NCBI RefSeq assembly: GCF_030409605.1
Contig: NZ_JAUFQG010000004.1
Coordinates: 372,001 to 436,000, forward strand
Length of the DNA: 64,000 nucleotides
Direction of reading: 5' to 3'
DNA from: Simiduia curdlanivorans
GTDB taxonomy: Bacteria; Pseudomonadota; Gammaproteobacteria; Pseudomonadales; Cellvibrionaceae
How positions within the stretch are numbered: the stretch's first letter is position 1; each line of letters begins with the position of its first letter. Under the pieces are notes generated by a model. The model saw only the letters and a program-made list of their open reading frames with translations, ran no database searches and had not been told where the DNA came from. Made by a program: the position numbers and the translations under genes. Below, piece by piece: positions 1-8,737 of the stretch.

Positions 1-190
1 CACCCGGCCAGTGGGCGGATAGGATGAAAGCCGAGGTAAACACGGCCGCTGTCTAATAATCACAACGCATGCGCGCTAGCGTTTAGCGCCGCTGCACAAA
101 GAGCAAAAAATAATGAAAATAATCAAACCCACAGCAATGACCCCAACCACCCACTCTGGCATCGCCAGTCACTAAGCAGGGAGACTCGAT

Positions 191-1476
191 ATGAACTATA
201 AAAATTTATTCGCCCTGTTGGCCATTTCAGCCTTCGCATCAACGGCAAATGCAGCAACATTTGTGATTGAAAAATACGGTACTGGCTTCTCCATCGACGG
301 CAACGGTGGCGCAATTCAAGGCCAACAAATCTATCTATGGGGCACCAATACAAGCAACGTAAATCAGAAATGGGTGCAACTCGATCGTGGCGATGGCTAC
401 TACGCCTACAAGAAAGAAGGCACCAACTTGTGCTGGGATGGCGGCAACGGCGGCTCGAAGCGTCAGGCGATCACATTGCAAACCTGCGATACCAATAACT
501 ACAACCAACATTTTTCTAAGGTGAAGATTTATGCCGGCACCGAAGTTTATCGCATTAAAAAGCGCGGCGTATCTTACTCTTTGGACTGGACGGCAATAAT
601 GGCGCAGCTAGTCGTCAGGCCATCTACCTCTGGAATTCGTCTGATAGCAACGTGAATCAGCATTGGGAATTTAAATCCGTGGCAGACAGCGGCAGCTCGG
701 GCGGTGGATCTGGATCAGGCGGTGGTTCAACCGGCACGGCAGAAATCCCTTCCGACCTTATGGATAACTGCAACCAATGGAAGATTACCTACCCAAGCGG
801 CGTTGAAGACAAAACTCTTTGCGGTGAATACAACAACGAATACTTCTTCGTTAACGACAATCGCGACGGTATAGTGTTTAAGGCGCCCATCAGAAGCAAC
901 AACGGTTCAACGCCAAACTCAGATTACATCCGCTCCGAGTTGCGCGAACGCACCACCACCGGCAGTTCTGATATTTACTGGACCACTAGCGGCACCCACG
1001 TTGTTTACGTTAAGCAGGCGATCACTCATTTGCCTATCGTAAAACCCCATTTGGTTGCCACTCAAATCCACGGCAACAAAAGTGATGGTATCGACGACGC
1101 CATGGTGCTCCGCCTGGAGAACAAACACTTGTTCCTGAGCTTCAACGGTGGCGTGTTGCGCAGCGACCTAACTATTAAGACCAACTATAACTTAGGCACC
1201 AAGCACGAAGTGATTTTCGAGGTAATCAACGGTAAGCACTACGTTTACTACAGCGAAGATGGCAAATTGGAAGCGGCCTACAAAGCGGGTAACGCGAGCA
1301 GTTATTTGGTAAAAGATGGTTCAAACACCTATGTGATGAACCGCAATTACGATCAATCCTATTTCAAAATAGGTAACTACACCCAAAGCAATGCCGAAAA
1401 AGAAGGCAGCCAGACTGGCAACGCCAATAACTACGGCGAAGTGGTTGTGTATGACTTCTGGGTGGAACACAAATAA
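191..1476 (+). pseudogene. CBM13-PL7 alginate lyase, frameshifted
   Basis: Secreted alginate lyase split over two frames. The first part (191 to about 591) has a Sec signal peptide and a ricin-type CBM13 domain with a QxW motif (NVNQKW). The second part (frame of 592-1476) finishes the CBM13 repeat (NVNQHW), then has a Gly/Ser linker and a PL7 domain with its three signatures RSELRE, QIHG and YFKIGNYTQ. The frame changes exactly at a tandem duplication of TGGAC (582-586 and 587-591). Removing one copy restores SLDGNNGA, which matches SIDGNGGA in the first CBM13 repeat. GGGAG lies before the ATG at 191. All PL7 catalytic motifs remain, so the break is recent, variable, or a sequencing error. 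The substrate class follows from the family; as it stands the full-length protein is not made. Confidence 0.85.
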
Positions 1477-1522
1477 GTTGAGCAGTAGCTAAGCTCTCTA
1501 AAGACCACACAAAAGCGCGAAC

Positions 1523-1555
1523 AGCGCCCAGCCTAACAACTGGGCGCTTTTTCGT
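1523..1555 (+). terminator. Rho-independent terminator after the PL7 gene
   Basis: Perfect 9-bp stem AGCGCCCAG / CTGGGCGCT with an 8-nt loop, followed by a T run, about 45 bp after the lyase stop codon. Confidence 0.85.
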
Positions 1556-2011
1556 TTGGTAAAGATATCGCTCTGAAAGGTGTATTAGTTACAGCTAGAT
1601 CAGGTAACTCTTGAGATACTCATCAGTTGCCGCTCACACCGCCCACCTCTTAACCATGCTCGCCTAGGTTACGACAGGGTTAGCTTTGTGCAGCCCAACG
1701 CGCTCAACCCCTCTCCCGCTACAATAGATTTATGTCCGCAACATCGCTGAAATCATTGCTGAGGCGTTGGTTAAGCCACTGCTCATTATTCCAATTCAAT
1801 AGCCCCCCCAACCATCATGACGACTGCTCTCTCGCCTCGTTGCCATCGCCTTAAGCTAGCGCCTATTAACTTATCATTACCAATTCGACTAAAAAAAAAG
1901 CCGGCGGCCTTACCAAACTACATAATTGGACATACAATTTTTCCAGTGACTTCTGTTCAGCGGATTGGGCATCCGTTACACTAAGGCCGGAAACTCAACT
2001 AAGGAAAATTC
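1556..2011. other. Intergenic region, possible operator half-sites
   Basis: No convincing gene. Two TTACCAA elements (around 1877-1883 and 1910-1916) resemble halves of the operators found elsewhere in the locus and could serve autoregulation of the regulator gene that follows. AAGGAAAA lies before the ATG at 2012. Confidence 0.35.
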
Positions 2012-2781
2012 ATGAGCCTGAACGCCGACAGCCGCCTCTATCAACAGGTTGCAGAGCAGCTTGCCGAAGCTATCACCCGCGGCGACTTCCCTCACCACGC
2101 GCCTACCCGTTGGGCACAGTCGCCTACCCGCTGAGCGCAAGTTGGCAGAGCGCTTTAATGTCAGCCGCCCAACGCTGCGCGAAGCGGTCATATCCTTAGA
2201 AATTGCTGGCTACGTAGAAGTTAAAGGTGGCTCAGGTGTCTACATCACGGGTCAGGGTGGCGGCGTTAAAGCGTCGGAAAAAGATGTAGGTGCGCTCGAG
2301 GTACTTGAAGCACGCATATTATTCGAGTCTGAAGCGGCGGGCTTAGCAGCCAAACATATCACCCCAGAAGAGCTCGCTGAATTGGAGCAAACACTGCAAG
2401 AGCTAGTGCTAGAAAGCGACGAGGAAACGCCCGAAGAAAGTGCCGATCGGCGCTTCCACCTCACCATTGCCAAAGCCTGTAAAAACGCGGCCATTGAATC
2501 CACCATCGAGCACCTCTGGCGCTTGCGCAATAACTCACCGCTACCCGAGGCTATTATCAGTCAGGGTCAGGCAGGCCGGAGCCAAAACACGCATCAAAGC
2601 CCATAAAGATATTTTCAATGCGCTTAAAGCTCAAGATTCTGAAAAGGCCAAAGCTGCAATGCGCAACCATTTAACTCATGTGGTTGAACAATTACTAGAG
2701 GCCTCCGAAGCGCAAGCCGTTGAAGAAGCTAAACAAAAAAGCGCCACCAATCGCGCTCGCCTAAAAATGCTAGGTGGCTGA
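2012..2781 (+). pseudogene. FadR-subfamily GntR regulator, two frame breaks
   Basis: Winged-helix GntR regulator of the FadR/UxuR type, broken twice. From ATG 2012 the frame reads MSLNADSRLYQQVAEQLAEA and hits TGA at 2132. A frame shifted by +1 carries the HTH (SRLPAERKLAERF, VSRPTLREAV) and the FCD ligand domain (ADRRFHLTIAKA). About 2560-2590 the frame shifts +1 again into a third frame that ends with KTRIKAHKDIFNALKAQD and a charged tail to 2781. Around the first break the decamer CGCCTACCCG occurs twice about 21 bp apart, so a short duplication or insertion is plausible. By family and position it would have been the hexuronate-responsive repressor of this locus. A paralogue elsewhere may do this job now. 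Confidence 0.8.
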
Positions 2782-2804
2782 GCGAAATACCGCACAGAAA
2801 CCAG

Positions 2805-3069
2805 CCCACAAAAAAGCCAGCACTGCGCTCACTGCTGTCCCACAAAAACGATATGACCATCGTTAGGCTTTAAGCCTCACAATAGATGCGACATCTCGGC
2901 GTATACTTGGACATGAGTTTGGTGCCCGCACTAGCAACACGACGTGAATACATCCATGTAGTCTCAACACCCGCTTCCATGCGGGTGACGGTCGCTAGTA
3001 CGGGCACCAAACTCTCCCCGCGACATAACTGTGGGACAGCAGTGAGCACTGCGCTGGCTTTTTTTTGTG
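2805..3069. repeat. Nested palindromic repeat element, copy A
   Basis: Gene-free block between the 3' ends of the regulator remnant and the reductase gene. Outer inverted arms about 2805-2844 and 3029-3069 share CCACA/TGTGGGACAGCAGTGAGC and end in A- or T-runs, so they could also terminate both flanking genes. Inner arms 2915-2935 and 2994-3014 match in 20 of 21 positions (GAGTTTGGTGCCCG...). The core holds GTGAATACATCCATGTAG and a CCGC...GCGG hairpin. The same core occurs at 24702-24751 in the opposite orientation. Several small hairpins (AACGAT/ATCGTT, AGGCTTTAAGCCT) fill the rest. Confidence 0.75.
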
Positions 3070-3086
3070 AAATTCTAATGCCACAG

Positions 3087-4568
3087 TTACTTGCCTAGAA
3101 GCCTACCTAAACAAACCGTAACGCCATCTACCGCCAAGTGTTCTAGCTGCTCGGCCAACGCCATACTTAAGCGCTCATTATCCACTAAGTCAACATCAAA
3201 AATTTGCTCTAAGCGCAAAAATCCTTGGACCAATTTTGGATAGTTTTTGTCGTATTGACGATACAAATCCCGCAACTCCAGCGCCAACGGATCTTGCACA
3301 TCAATAACCTGCCCCTGCTCATCATAGCCACGAACATAGCGAATCCAATTGGCCAACGCAAAAACCAGCCAGGTAATTTCGCCACCACTCGCCAGCTGGC
3401 TGCGCAAGGTATTCAGCCAACGCTGGGGAATTTTTTGGCTGCCATCCATGGCAATTTGCCATGTTTTATGCCGCAGTGCTGAATTGGAAAAGCGCGCCAA
3501 TAACTGGGATTGATAAGCATCGATATCAAAATCTAAGGGTACATAAACACTAGGAAGAACCTCAGATTTCCAAAAGTCCTGTACCGCAGCAACGAAATTT
3601 TCTTGTGCTACAACTTGAGCTATGTACTGGTAACCCGCCAAAAATCCCGCATAGGCAAGTAAAGAGTGGGCACCATTAAGGAAGCGTAATTTGATCTCTT
3701 CATAGGCAGTAACGTCAGATACCATCTGTACGCCAACCTTTTCAAAGGCCGGCCGACCGGCAATAAAATTATCTTCGATAACCCACTGACTAAAAGGCTC
3801 GGTAACCACTAAACCCTCGTCGCGGCAGGCCAAGGTCTGCGCGGCAAAGAGTCGGTCTTCCTCGGTGGTTGCAGGCACTATCCTATCAATCATCGAGCAA
3901 GGAAAACTGACACTTTTTTCTATCCAAACAGCCAAGGCAGGGTCGACCCGCTGAGAAAACTGCAACAATACTTTTTTTAACACCCGACCATTGTTAGGTA
4001 AGTTATCGCAACTCAACAACGTGAGACCGGTGAAACCCGCCGCTTTTCGACGCTGCAATCCTCGGCACAACCACCCCAACAAAGTTTTAGGTATGGCGTT
4101 GGGCTGAAGATCGGCGGTTACGTCTCGGTGATTAATCAGTAAGTTTCCGGTAGCCGGATCATGGCAATAGCCCTTTTCGGTAACAGTTAAGGTCACTATT
4201 TTGATACTGGGATTAGCCAAGGTATCAAGCAACTCCTCCGACTGCTCCGCGGCATACAACACATTGAGTACGGAACCTATCACTCTGGTTTGAAGCCTTG
4301 CGCTATCGCGCACGAGCACAGTGTATAAACCATCCTGGGGGTTGAGCTGCTCAGCTACCGATTTACTGCGTAAACTGCTGCCAACAATGCCCCAGTCACC
4401 GCCCTCTAAGGCCAATACATCATCGACATACACCGCTTGATGAGCTCGGTGAAAAGCCCCCGTACCAATATGTAAAATACCTGCCTTCACCTGCGAGCGA
4501 TCATACTGCGGCAGAATAATATCTGCCGGCAAGCGCTTAAGTTGTTGTTGATTCAGTCGATGATTCAT
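3087..4568 (-). CDS. uxuB: UxuB-type fructuronate (mannonate) oxidoreductase
   Basis: NAD-dependent long-chain mannitol-dehydrogenase family, 493 residues, cytoplasmic. Seen: N-terminal nucleotide-binding segment ILHIGTGAFHRAHQAVYVDD, then LTVTEKGYC, FPCSMIDRIVPATTEED, the catalytic-lysine segment EIKLRFLNGAHSLLAYAG and RFSNSALRHKTWQIAMDGSQK, all close to E. coli UxuB. The ATG overlaps the uxaC stop by one base (TGATG), so the two are translationally coupled. Known role: D-fructuronate to D-mannonate. The dehydratase in this window is an altronate dehydratase (UxaA), and no UxuA or UxaB is present. This enzyme may therefore reduce tagaturonate in vivo; that is inference. Confidence 0.88.
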   Translation of the reverse strand: MNHRLNQQQLKRLPADIILPQYDRSQVKAGILHIGTGAFHRAHQAVYVDDVLALEGGDWGIVGSSLRSKSVAEQLNPQDGLYTVLVRDSARLQTRVIGSVLNVLYAAEQSEELLDTLANPSIKIVTLTVTEKGYCHDPATGNLLINHRDVTADLQPNAIPKTLLGWLCRGLQRRKAAGFTGLTLLSCDNLPNNGRVLKKVLLQFSQRVDPALAVWIEKSVSFPCSMIDRIVPATTEEDRLFAAQTLACRDEGLVVTEPFSQWVIEDNFIAGRPAFEKVGVQMVSDVTAYEEIKLRFLNGAHSLLAYAGFLAGYQYIAQVVAQENFVAAVQDFWKSEVLPSVYVPLDFDIDAYQSQLLARFSNSALRHKTWQIAMDGSQKIPQRWLNTLRSQLASGGEITWLVFALANWIRYVRGYDEQGQVIDVQDPLALELRDLYRQYDKNYPKLVQGFLRLEQIFDVDLVDNERLSMALAEQLEHLAVDGVTVCLGRLLGK

Positions 4569-5983
4569 CAGAGTTTATAGGCCTTCTTAGCAAAATTGTA
4601 AGCCAAATCCGCAGCTAACTCGAAGGCCTCTTCTTCTTCAAGTCGGTGATCACTGACCAATTCGGCGAGAAAGCTACAATCCATGCGACGCGCCACATCG
4701 TGACGCGCTGGTATCGATAAAAAAGCCCGAGTATCATCATTAAACCCGACCGTATTATAAAAGCCTGCAGTCTCTGTAACTTGCTGACGAAACCTACGCA
4801 TACCCTCAGGGCTATCGTGAAACCACCAAGATGGGCCAAGCTTAAGCGACGGATAGTGGCCCGCCAATGGCGCTAGCTCGCGCGAATAATTGGTCTCATC
4901 TAAGGTAAATAAAATAATATTTAAATCTGGATGGTTGCCAAACTTATCCAACAAGGGCTTCAGTGCGCGAACATATTCTGTCTGCGATGGAATATCGGCA
5001 CCTTTATCCCTACCCCAGCGCGCAAACAACTGTTGATTATGATTGCGGAAAGCACCGGGGTGAATCTGCATAACCAAACCATCTTCAATACTCATAGCCG
5101 CCATTTCCGTGAGCATTTGCCCGCGAAATGTCTCTGCCTCAGCAGCACTAAAAGCACCAGCCATGATCTTGTTAAACAGCGCTTCGGCATCAGCATCTGA
5201 TAAATTGCTGGTGCTGGCTGTAGGGTGTCCGTGATCAGTTGAGGTTGCACCCATGTCCTTAAAAAAGGCTCGGCGCTTGCGCAGTGCGCTTAGATATCCC
5301 GCATAGGTGCGGGTGTTTTCATCGGTGAGCTCACCTAAATATGCCACATTACTGTGAAAACCTTCGAATTCGGGATCGAGTACATTGTCCGGCCTAAACG
5401 CCGTAATAACCCGCCCTTTCCAGCCGCTCTCTACAATAGCTTTGTGGTGACGCAAATCATTGAGCGGCGATTCGGTGGTGGCAATTAATTCAATGTTAAA
5501 GCGCTCAAACAGCGCGCGCGGACGAAAGGCGTCACTTTTAAGCGCCGCATCAATATGGCTGTAATAAAGTTCCGCGGTCTCGCCATCCAGCGCCACATCC
5601 AAACCAAACACCTCGACAAACACATGATCCAACCACATGCGCGACGGCGTTCCGCGAAACAAATAATAATGCTCGGCAAAAATCTGCCAGATTTTTCGCG
5701 GGTCAGTTTCAACAGGGGTGCCATCCTGAGTAGGAATACCTAAGTCTTCTAGCGCCACGCCCTGACTATAGAGCATGCGGAATACGTAGTGATCCGGAGT
5801 AATCAGCAACTCAGCAGGGTTACCAAAAGCTAGATTCTCTGCAAACCAAGACGGATCAGTATGACCATGAGGACTCAGAATAGGGAGCTTCGCCACAGAC
5901 TGATACAAACGTCGCGCGATTGCCCGCGTTTGTTCGTTGGCTGGAAAAAGCCTATCGGGGTTAAGTCTCAATGCCTTGGCCAT
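4568..5983 (-). CDS. uxaC: Glucuronate/galacturonate isomerase
   Basis: Uronate isomerase of the amidohydrolase fold, 471 residues from the chosen ATG, which agrees with the usual length of about 470. Seen: SPHGHTDPSWFAENLAFGNP near the N-terminus (the metal-binding HxH region), TTESPLNDLRHHKAI, VITAFRPDNVLDP and the C-terminal FLSIPARHDVARRMDCSFLA. An upstream TTG at 6061 would add 26 residues without family support, so ATG 5983 is preferred. It converts galacturonate to tagaturonate and glucuronate to fructuronate. It is the first gene of the pair uxaC-uxuB. A hairpin with a T-run at 6097-6120 precedes it and may be an attenuator. Confidence 0.93.
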   Translation of the reverse strand: MAKALRLNPDRLFPANEQTRAIARRLYQSVAKLPILSPHGHTDPSWFAENLAFGNPAELLITPDHYVFRMLYSQGVALEDLGIPTQDGTPVETDPRKIWQIFAEHYYLFRGTPSRMWLDHVFVEVFGLDVALDGETAELYYSHIDAALKSDAFRPRALFERFNIELIATTESPLNDLRHHKAIVESGWKGRVITAFRPDNVLDPEFEGFHSNVAYLGELTDENTRTYAGYLSALRKRRAFFKDMGATSTDHGHPTASTSNLSDADAEALFNKIMAGAFSAAEAETFRGQMLTEMAAMSIEDGLVMQIHPGAFRNHNQQLFARWGRDKGADIPSQTEYVRALKPLLDKFGNHPDLNIILFTLDETNYSRELAPLAGHYPSLKLGPSWWFHDSPEGMRRFRQQVTETAGFYNTVGFNDDTRAFLSIPARHDVARRMDCSFLAELVSDHRLEEEEAFELAADLAYNFAKKAYKL

Positions 5984-6096
5984 ATCAGTGGTTCCATCTT
6001 TAGTTTCATCAGGTTCGAAATTTACATCGAGGTTGGAATTTGGCCAGACCAAATTTTTCAACTATTCGATAACGTCAAATAGGCAACCTTTTTTGA

Positions 6097-6120
6097 AAAA
6101 AGCCCTCCGTTTCCGGAGGG
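6097..6120 (-). terminator. Hairpin plus T-run in the uxaC leader (possible attenuator)
   Basis: Read on the minus strand: CCCTCCG / CGGAGGG stem followed by CTTTTTTC, about 115 bp before the uxaC ATG. No minus-strand gene lies upstream for it to terminate, so a role in uxaC-uxuB leader control is the simplest reading. The T-run is itself part of a palindrome CTTTTTTGAAAAAAG at about 6089-6103. Confidence 0.55.
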
Positions 6121-6217
6121 TGAAAGGTGCAAATTTATGCCGGCGATATTTCTCGGACAGTGACGAGAGAGGCCGCAAGCTTCCGATTAAGAAGCATACT
6201 AATGAAAAATATCGCCA

Positions 6218-6232
6218 ATTGGCATGACCAAT
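6218..6232. promoter_or_regulatory. GntR/FadR-type operator (uxaC/kdgK)
   Basis: ATTGGCATGACCAAT has perfect 5-bp arms around a 5-base centre and fits TNGTNNNACNA only loosely (C replaces the T of GGT). It is the weakest site of the set but is centrally placed between the divergent genes. Confidence 0.4.
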
Positions 6233-6294
6233 ATAGTTTCAAATGGTAAGCTTGTTGTCAACCTTTGGTAAGTCATAATGTTTGCGAGGTAGAC

Positions 6295-7233
6295 ATGTAC
6301 GGTATTGCCGCTATTGGCGAAGTGATGATTGAACTGGCGCCAGCCCCCCAAGACCTTAAGCGCCTAGCCTATGCTGGCGACACCTACAACACGGCTATTT
6401 ACCTAGCCCGCGCAGGTGCCCCCACTAGCTATGTCACCCACCTAGGGCAAGACAGCCACAGCGACGCCATACTCGCTGAGCTAAGCCAAGAGCAGGTGGC
6501 AACCAACCTGATTAAACGTGAGCCAACACGCCAACCAGGCCTTTACATTATTCACAATCGACCGGATGGCGAGCGCGAGTTTGCCTATTGGCGAGACCAT
6601 TCAGCCGCGCGCCTGCTCTTTAACAATTGCGACCCAGATCCCAGCTTGCTCGACATGCAGATGATTTACCTAAGCGGCATCAGCATTGCCATCATTAGCC
6701 CCGAGGCCCGCGAGCGGTTGCACAGGTTCCTCAGCCACTACCAGCAAAAAGGCGGTAAAGTGGTTTTCGACTCTAACTTCAGACCCAGACTTTGGCCCGA
6801 CTTGGGAACGGCTCAAGCCACAACGGAGCGGTTTTTGAAACTAGCTGATATCGCGCTGCTCACACTGGAAGATGAGCAAGCGCTATGGAATGAGCAGGAC
6901 CAAGATGTGACTATGGCGCGGCTACTTACTTACGCGCTACCGGAACTGGTGGTAAAACGCGGCGCGCTGCCCGCCTTAGTGGTACACGAGAACACCTTGA
7001 ACGCGGTAGATGTCTGCCAAGTTAAAACCGTAATAGACACCACCGCCGCCGGCGACTCCTTCAATGCCGGCTATTTAGCCGCACGCTATCGAGGCCTAGG
7101 GCCGGAACTCGCCGTAAGCGAGGGCGCGCGCTGTGCTGCAGCCGTCATTCAGCATCGCGGTGCAATCGTGCCACTATTAGATTACCAAGCCAGTCTCGCT
7201 GCATTAGAACGCCACAGCCAAAACGAAAGCTGA
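6295..7233 (+). CDS. kdgK: 2-keto-3-deoxygluconate kinase
   Basis: PfkB/ribokinase-family sugar kinase, 312 residues, cytoplasmic. Seen: N-terminal IGEVMIELAP, the substrate segment AYAGDTYNTAIYLARAG, VVFDSNFRPRLW and the C-terminal ATP/catalytic signature DTTAAGDSFNAGYLAARY with the base Asp in GDSF. It phosphorylates KDG, the common end product of both uronate branches encoded here; the KDPG aldolase is not in the window. The start at 6295 is set by GAGGTAG about 6 bp before ATG; an earlier ATG at 6265 lacks such a site and family support. The next gene follows after 21 bp, which suggests cotranscription. Confidence 0.93.
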   Translation: MYGIAAIGEVMIELAPAPQDLKRLAYAGDTYNTAIYLARAGAPTSYVTHLGQDSHSDAILAELSQEQVATNLIKREPTRQPGLYIIHNRPDGEREFAYWRDHSAARLLFNNCDPDPSLLDMQMIYLSGISIAIISPEARERLHRFLSHYQQKGGKVVFDSNFRPRLWPDLGTAQATTERFLKLADIALLTLEDEQALWNEQDQDVTMARLLTYALPELVVKRGALPALVVHENTLNAVDVCQVKTVIDTTAAGDSFNAGYLAARYRGLGPELAVSEGARCAAAVIQHRGAIVPLLDYQASLAALERHSQNES

Positions 7234-7254
7234 TAGGCAGGAAAATAATCTAAT

Positions 7255-7752
7255 ATGTTAATCGCACAAATCTTGGGGCTGCTCAGCTTCGCACTGGGCA
7301 TTGCCTGTTTTTATCAACAACAGGATCTTCGACTAAAGCAACTCATGGTATTGCTGAATATCAACAATGCGATCCATTTTTTCCTTTTAGGCGGAATTAC
7401 CGCCTGTTTAAGCTCTCTAATTTCAGCGCTGCGCAATGCATTAGCGATAAAATTTCATTCGGCATGGCTGGCTGCACTTTTTATCGCAATAACCTTAGCC
7501 CTTGGCGTGCCCTTGATCACTCACCCCGCCGACTGGCTGCCCTTAGTGGGTGGCTGCATCGGTAGTTATGCAGTATTTTGTTGCACCGGCATAAAACTAA
7601 GAGTCGTTTTTTTACTAGGCGCACTCTGCTGGCTGCTCAATAATATTTGGCTCGGTTCAATTGGTGGCAGCCTATTAGAAGCCATGCTGCTTATCACCAA
7701 TATGCGTACAATCTATTTGCTACGCAATCAAGCAGCCCTGGTTAATACATAA
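7255..7752 (+). CDS. YgjV-like inner-membrane protein
   Basis: 165-residue hydrophobic protein with about six membrane segments. It resembles the YgjV family, with motifs such as QILGLLSFALGI, the polar NINNAIHFFLLG and LLNNIWLGS and a final MRTIYLLR. In E. coli ygjV lies next to the uxaCA genes, and here it follows kdgK by 21 bp beside uxaC, which supports the assignment. The biochemical role is unknown; uronate or aldonate transport, or a sensing function, is only inferred from context. Confidence 0.75.
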   Translation: MLIAQILGLLSFALGIACFYQQQDLRLKQLMVLLNINNAIHFFLLGGITACLSSLISALRNALAIKFHSAWLAALFIAITLALGVPLITHPADWLPLVGGCIGSYAVFCCTGIKLRVVFLLGALCWLLNNIWLGSIGGSLLEAMLLITNMRTIYLLRNQAALVNT

Positions 7753-7773
7753 AAAAACGCCCCTAGTGGGGCG
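7751..7773 (-). terminator. Terminator of the kduI-kduD transcript
   Basis: CGCCCCTAGTGGGGCG hairpin (7758-7773) which on the minus strand is followed by seven T. It lies about 170 bp after the kduD stop and directly behind the ygjV-like gene, so it ends the leftward transcript. The 172-bp gap to kduD also holds a plus-strand open frame of 42 codons (7792-7920) that has only CTG as a possible start; not called as a gene. Confidence 0.7.
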
Positions 7774-7945
7774 AAAGAGCAATGTAAACCACTGAGCAAA
7801 AGAAAATTATTAGACAAGCGCCAATATCTGCCGCCATCGAGCAAGGACCAGCGCAAATACTTGAAACACAACTGCCATTTCGCGCATCTACAATCTCGCC
7901 TCAACAACGACGATGAATAGATCAGCAACCTATTTGATTACCGCT

Positions 7946-8737
7946 TTAAACTTCATTTGCTGGCCGGCCGATGGTGGCCAGGATGCCGCCATCGACATAA
8001 AGAATTTGACCACTGATGAAGTCTGAGGCGTTTGACGATAGAAAAACCGCAGCGCCTTGCAGATCTTCCGGATCACCCCAGCGGCCTGCTGGGGTACGGC
8101 TCACAATAAAATCATTGAAAGGGTTGCCGTCAACGCGAATGGGCGCAGTTTGACTGGTGGCAAAATAGCCTGGGCCAATGCCATTGACCTGCACATTGTG
8201 CTTGGCCCATTCGGTAGCCATATTGCGGGTTAGCATTTTCAAACCGCCTTTAGCCGCCGCATAGGCGCCAACCGAATTTCGCCCCAACTCACTCATCATC
8301 GAACAGATATTAATAACCTTGCCAGCGCCACGCTGAATCATGCCTGGCACCACGGCCTTGGAAACAATAAAGACACTGGTAAGATCGGTGTTGATCACTT
8401 GGTTCCAATCAACCAAAGCCATATCCAGTAGCGGCGTGCGCTTAATGATGCCTGCGTTATTGACCAGTATGTCGATAGGGGCAATTGTCTGGTTAATTTT
8501 CTCTATGGCATCGGCGACTTGCTGCTCGTCGGTCACATCAAACAAAAAACCATCAGCCACGATACCGGCGGCGCGATACTGCACCAGGGCTGCATCTAAC
8601 TTTTCCTGCGAGGATGCGCCATTGATAACCAGCCGAGCGCCTGCTTTTCCTAAGCCCATGGCCATCGCCATACCGAGCCCGTGAGTCGCGCCGGTTACCA
8701 GCGCTAACTTTCCCTCTAGGCTGAATAAAGAGTTCAC
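7946..8737 (-). CDS. kduD: KduD-like 2-keto-3-deoxygluconate 5-dehydrogenase (SDR)
   Basis: Classical short-chain dehydrogenase, 263 residues. Seen: cofactor loop TGATHGLG near residues 16-23, NNAGIIKR, Ser in ICSMMSELG, catalytic YAAAKGG and the C-terminal FISGQILYVDGGI. NNAGIIKR is also typical of gluconate 5-dehydrogenases, so sequence alone leaves IdnO-type activity open. The ATGA overlap with kduI (8734-8737) points to KduD: reduction of 2,5-diketo-3-deoxygluconate to KDG in the unsaturated-uronate branch. Cytoplasmic. Confidence 0.82.
   Translation of the reverse strand: MNSLFSLEGKLALVTGATHGLGMAMAMGLGKAGARLVINGASSQEKLDAALVQYRAAGIVADGFLFDVTDEQQVADAIEKINQTIAPIDILVNNAGIIKRTPLLDMALVDWNQVINTDLTSVFIVSKAVVPGMIQRGAGKVINICSMMSELGRNSVGAYAAAKGGLKMLTRNMATEWAKHNVQVNGIGPGYFATSQTAPIRVDGNPFNDFIVSRTPAGRWGDPEDLQGAAVFLSSNASDFISGQILYVDGGILATIGRPANEV

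Larger units (their letters stand above)
5984..6294. promoter_or_regulatory. Divergent uxaC / kdgK control region
   Basis: Holds the leader of uxaC (minus strand) and of kdgK (plus strand). A palindrome ATTGGCATGACCAAT is at 6218-6232, and half-sites TGGTAAG and TTGGTAAG are at about 6244 and 6265. GAGGTAG precedes the kdgK ATG. Confidence 0.5.

Noticed and set aside
2886..3098. 70-codon plus-strand ORF
   Set aside because: It lies inside the nested palindromic element and reads antisense into the uxuB 3' end; the peptide has no protein-like pattern.
7728..7928. 66-codon minus-strand ORF behind kduD
   Set aside because: It spans the kdu terminator and overlaps the ygjV-like 3' end; no family or ribosome site.
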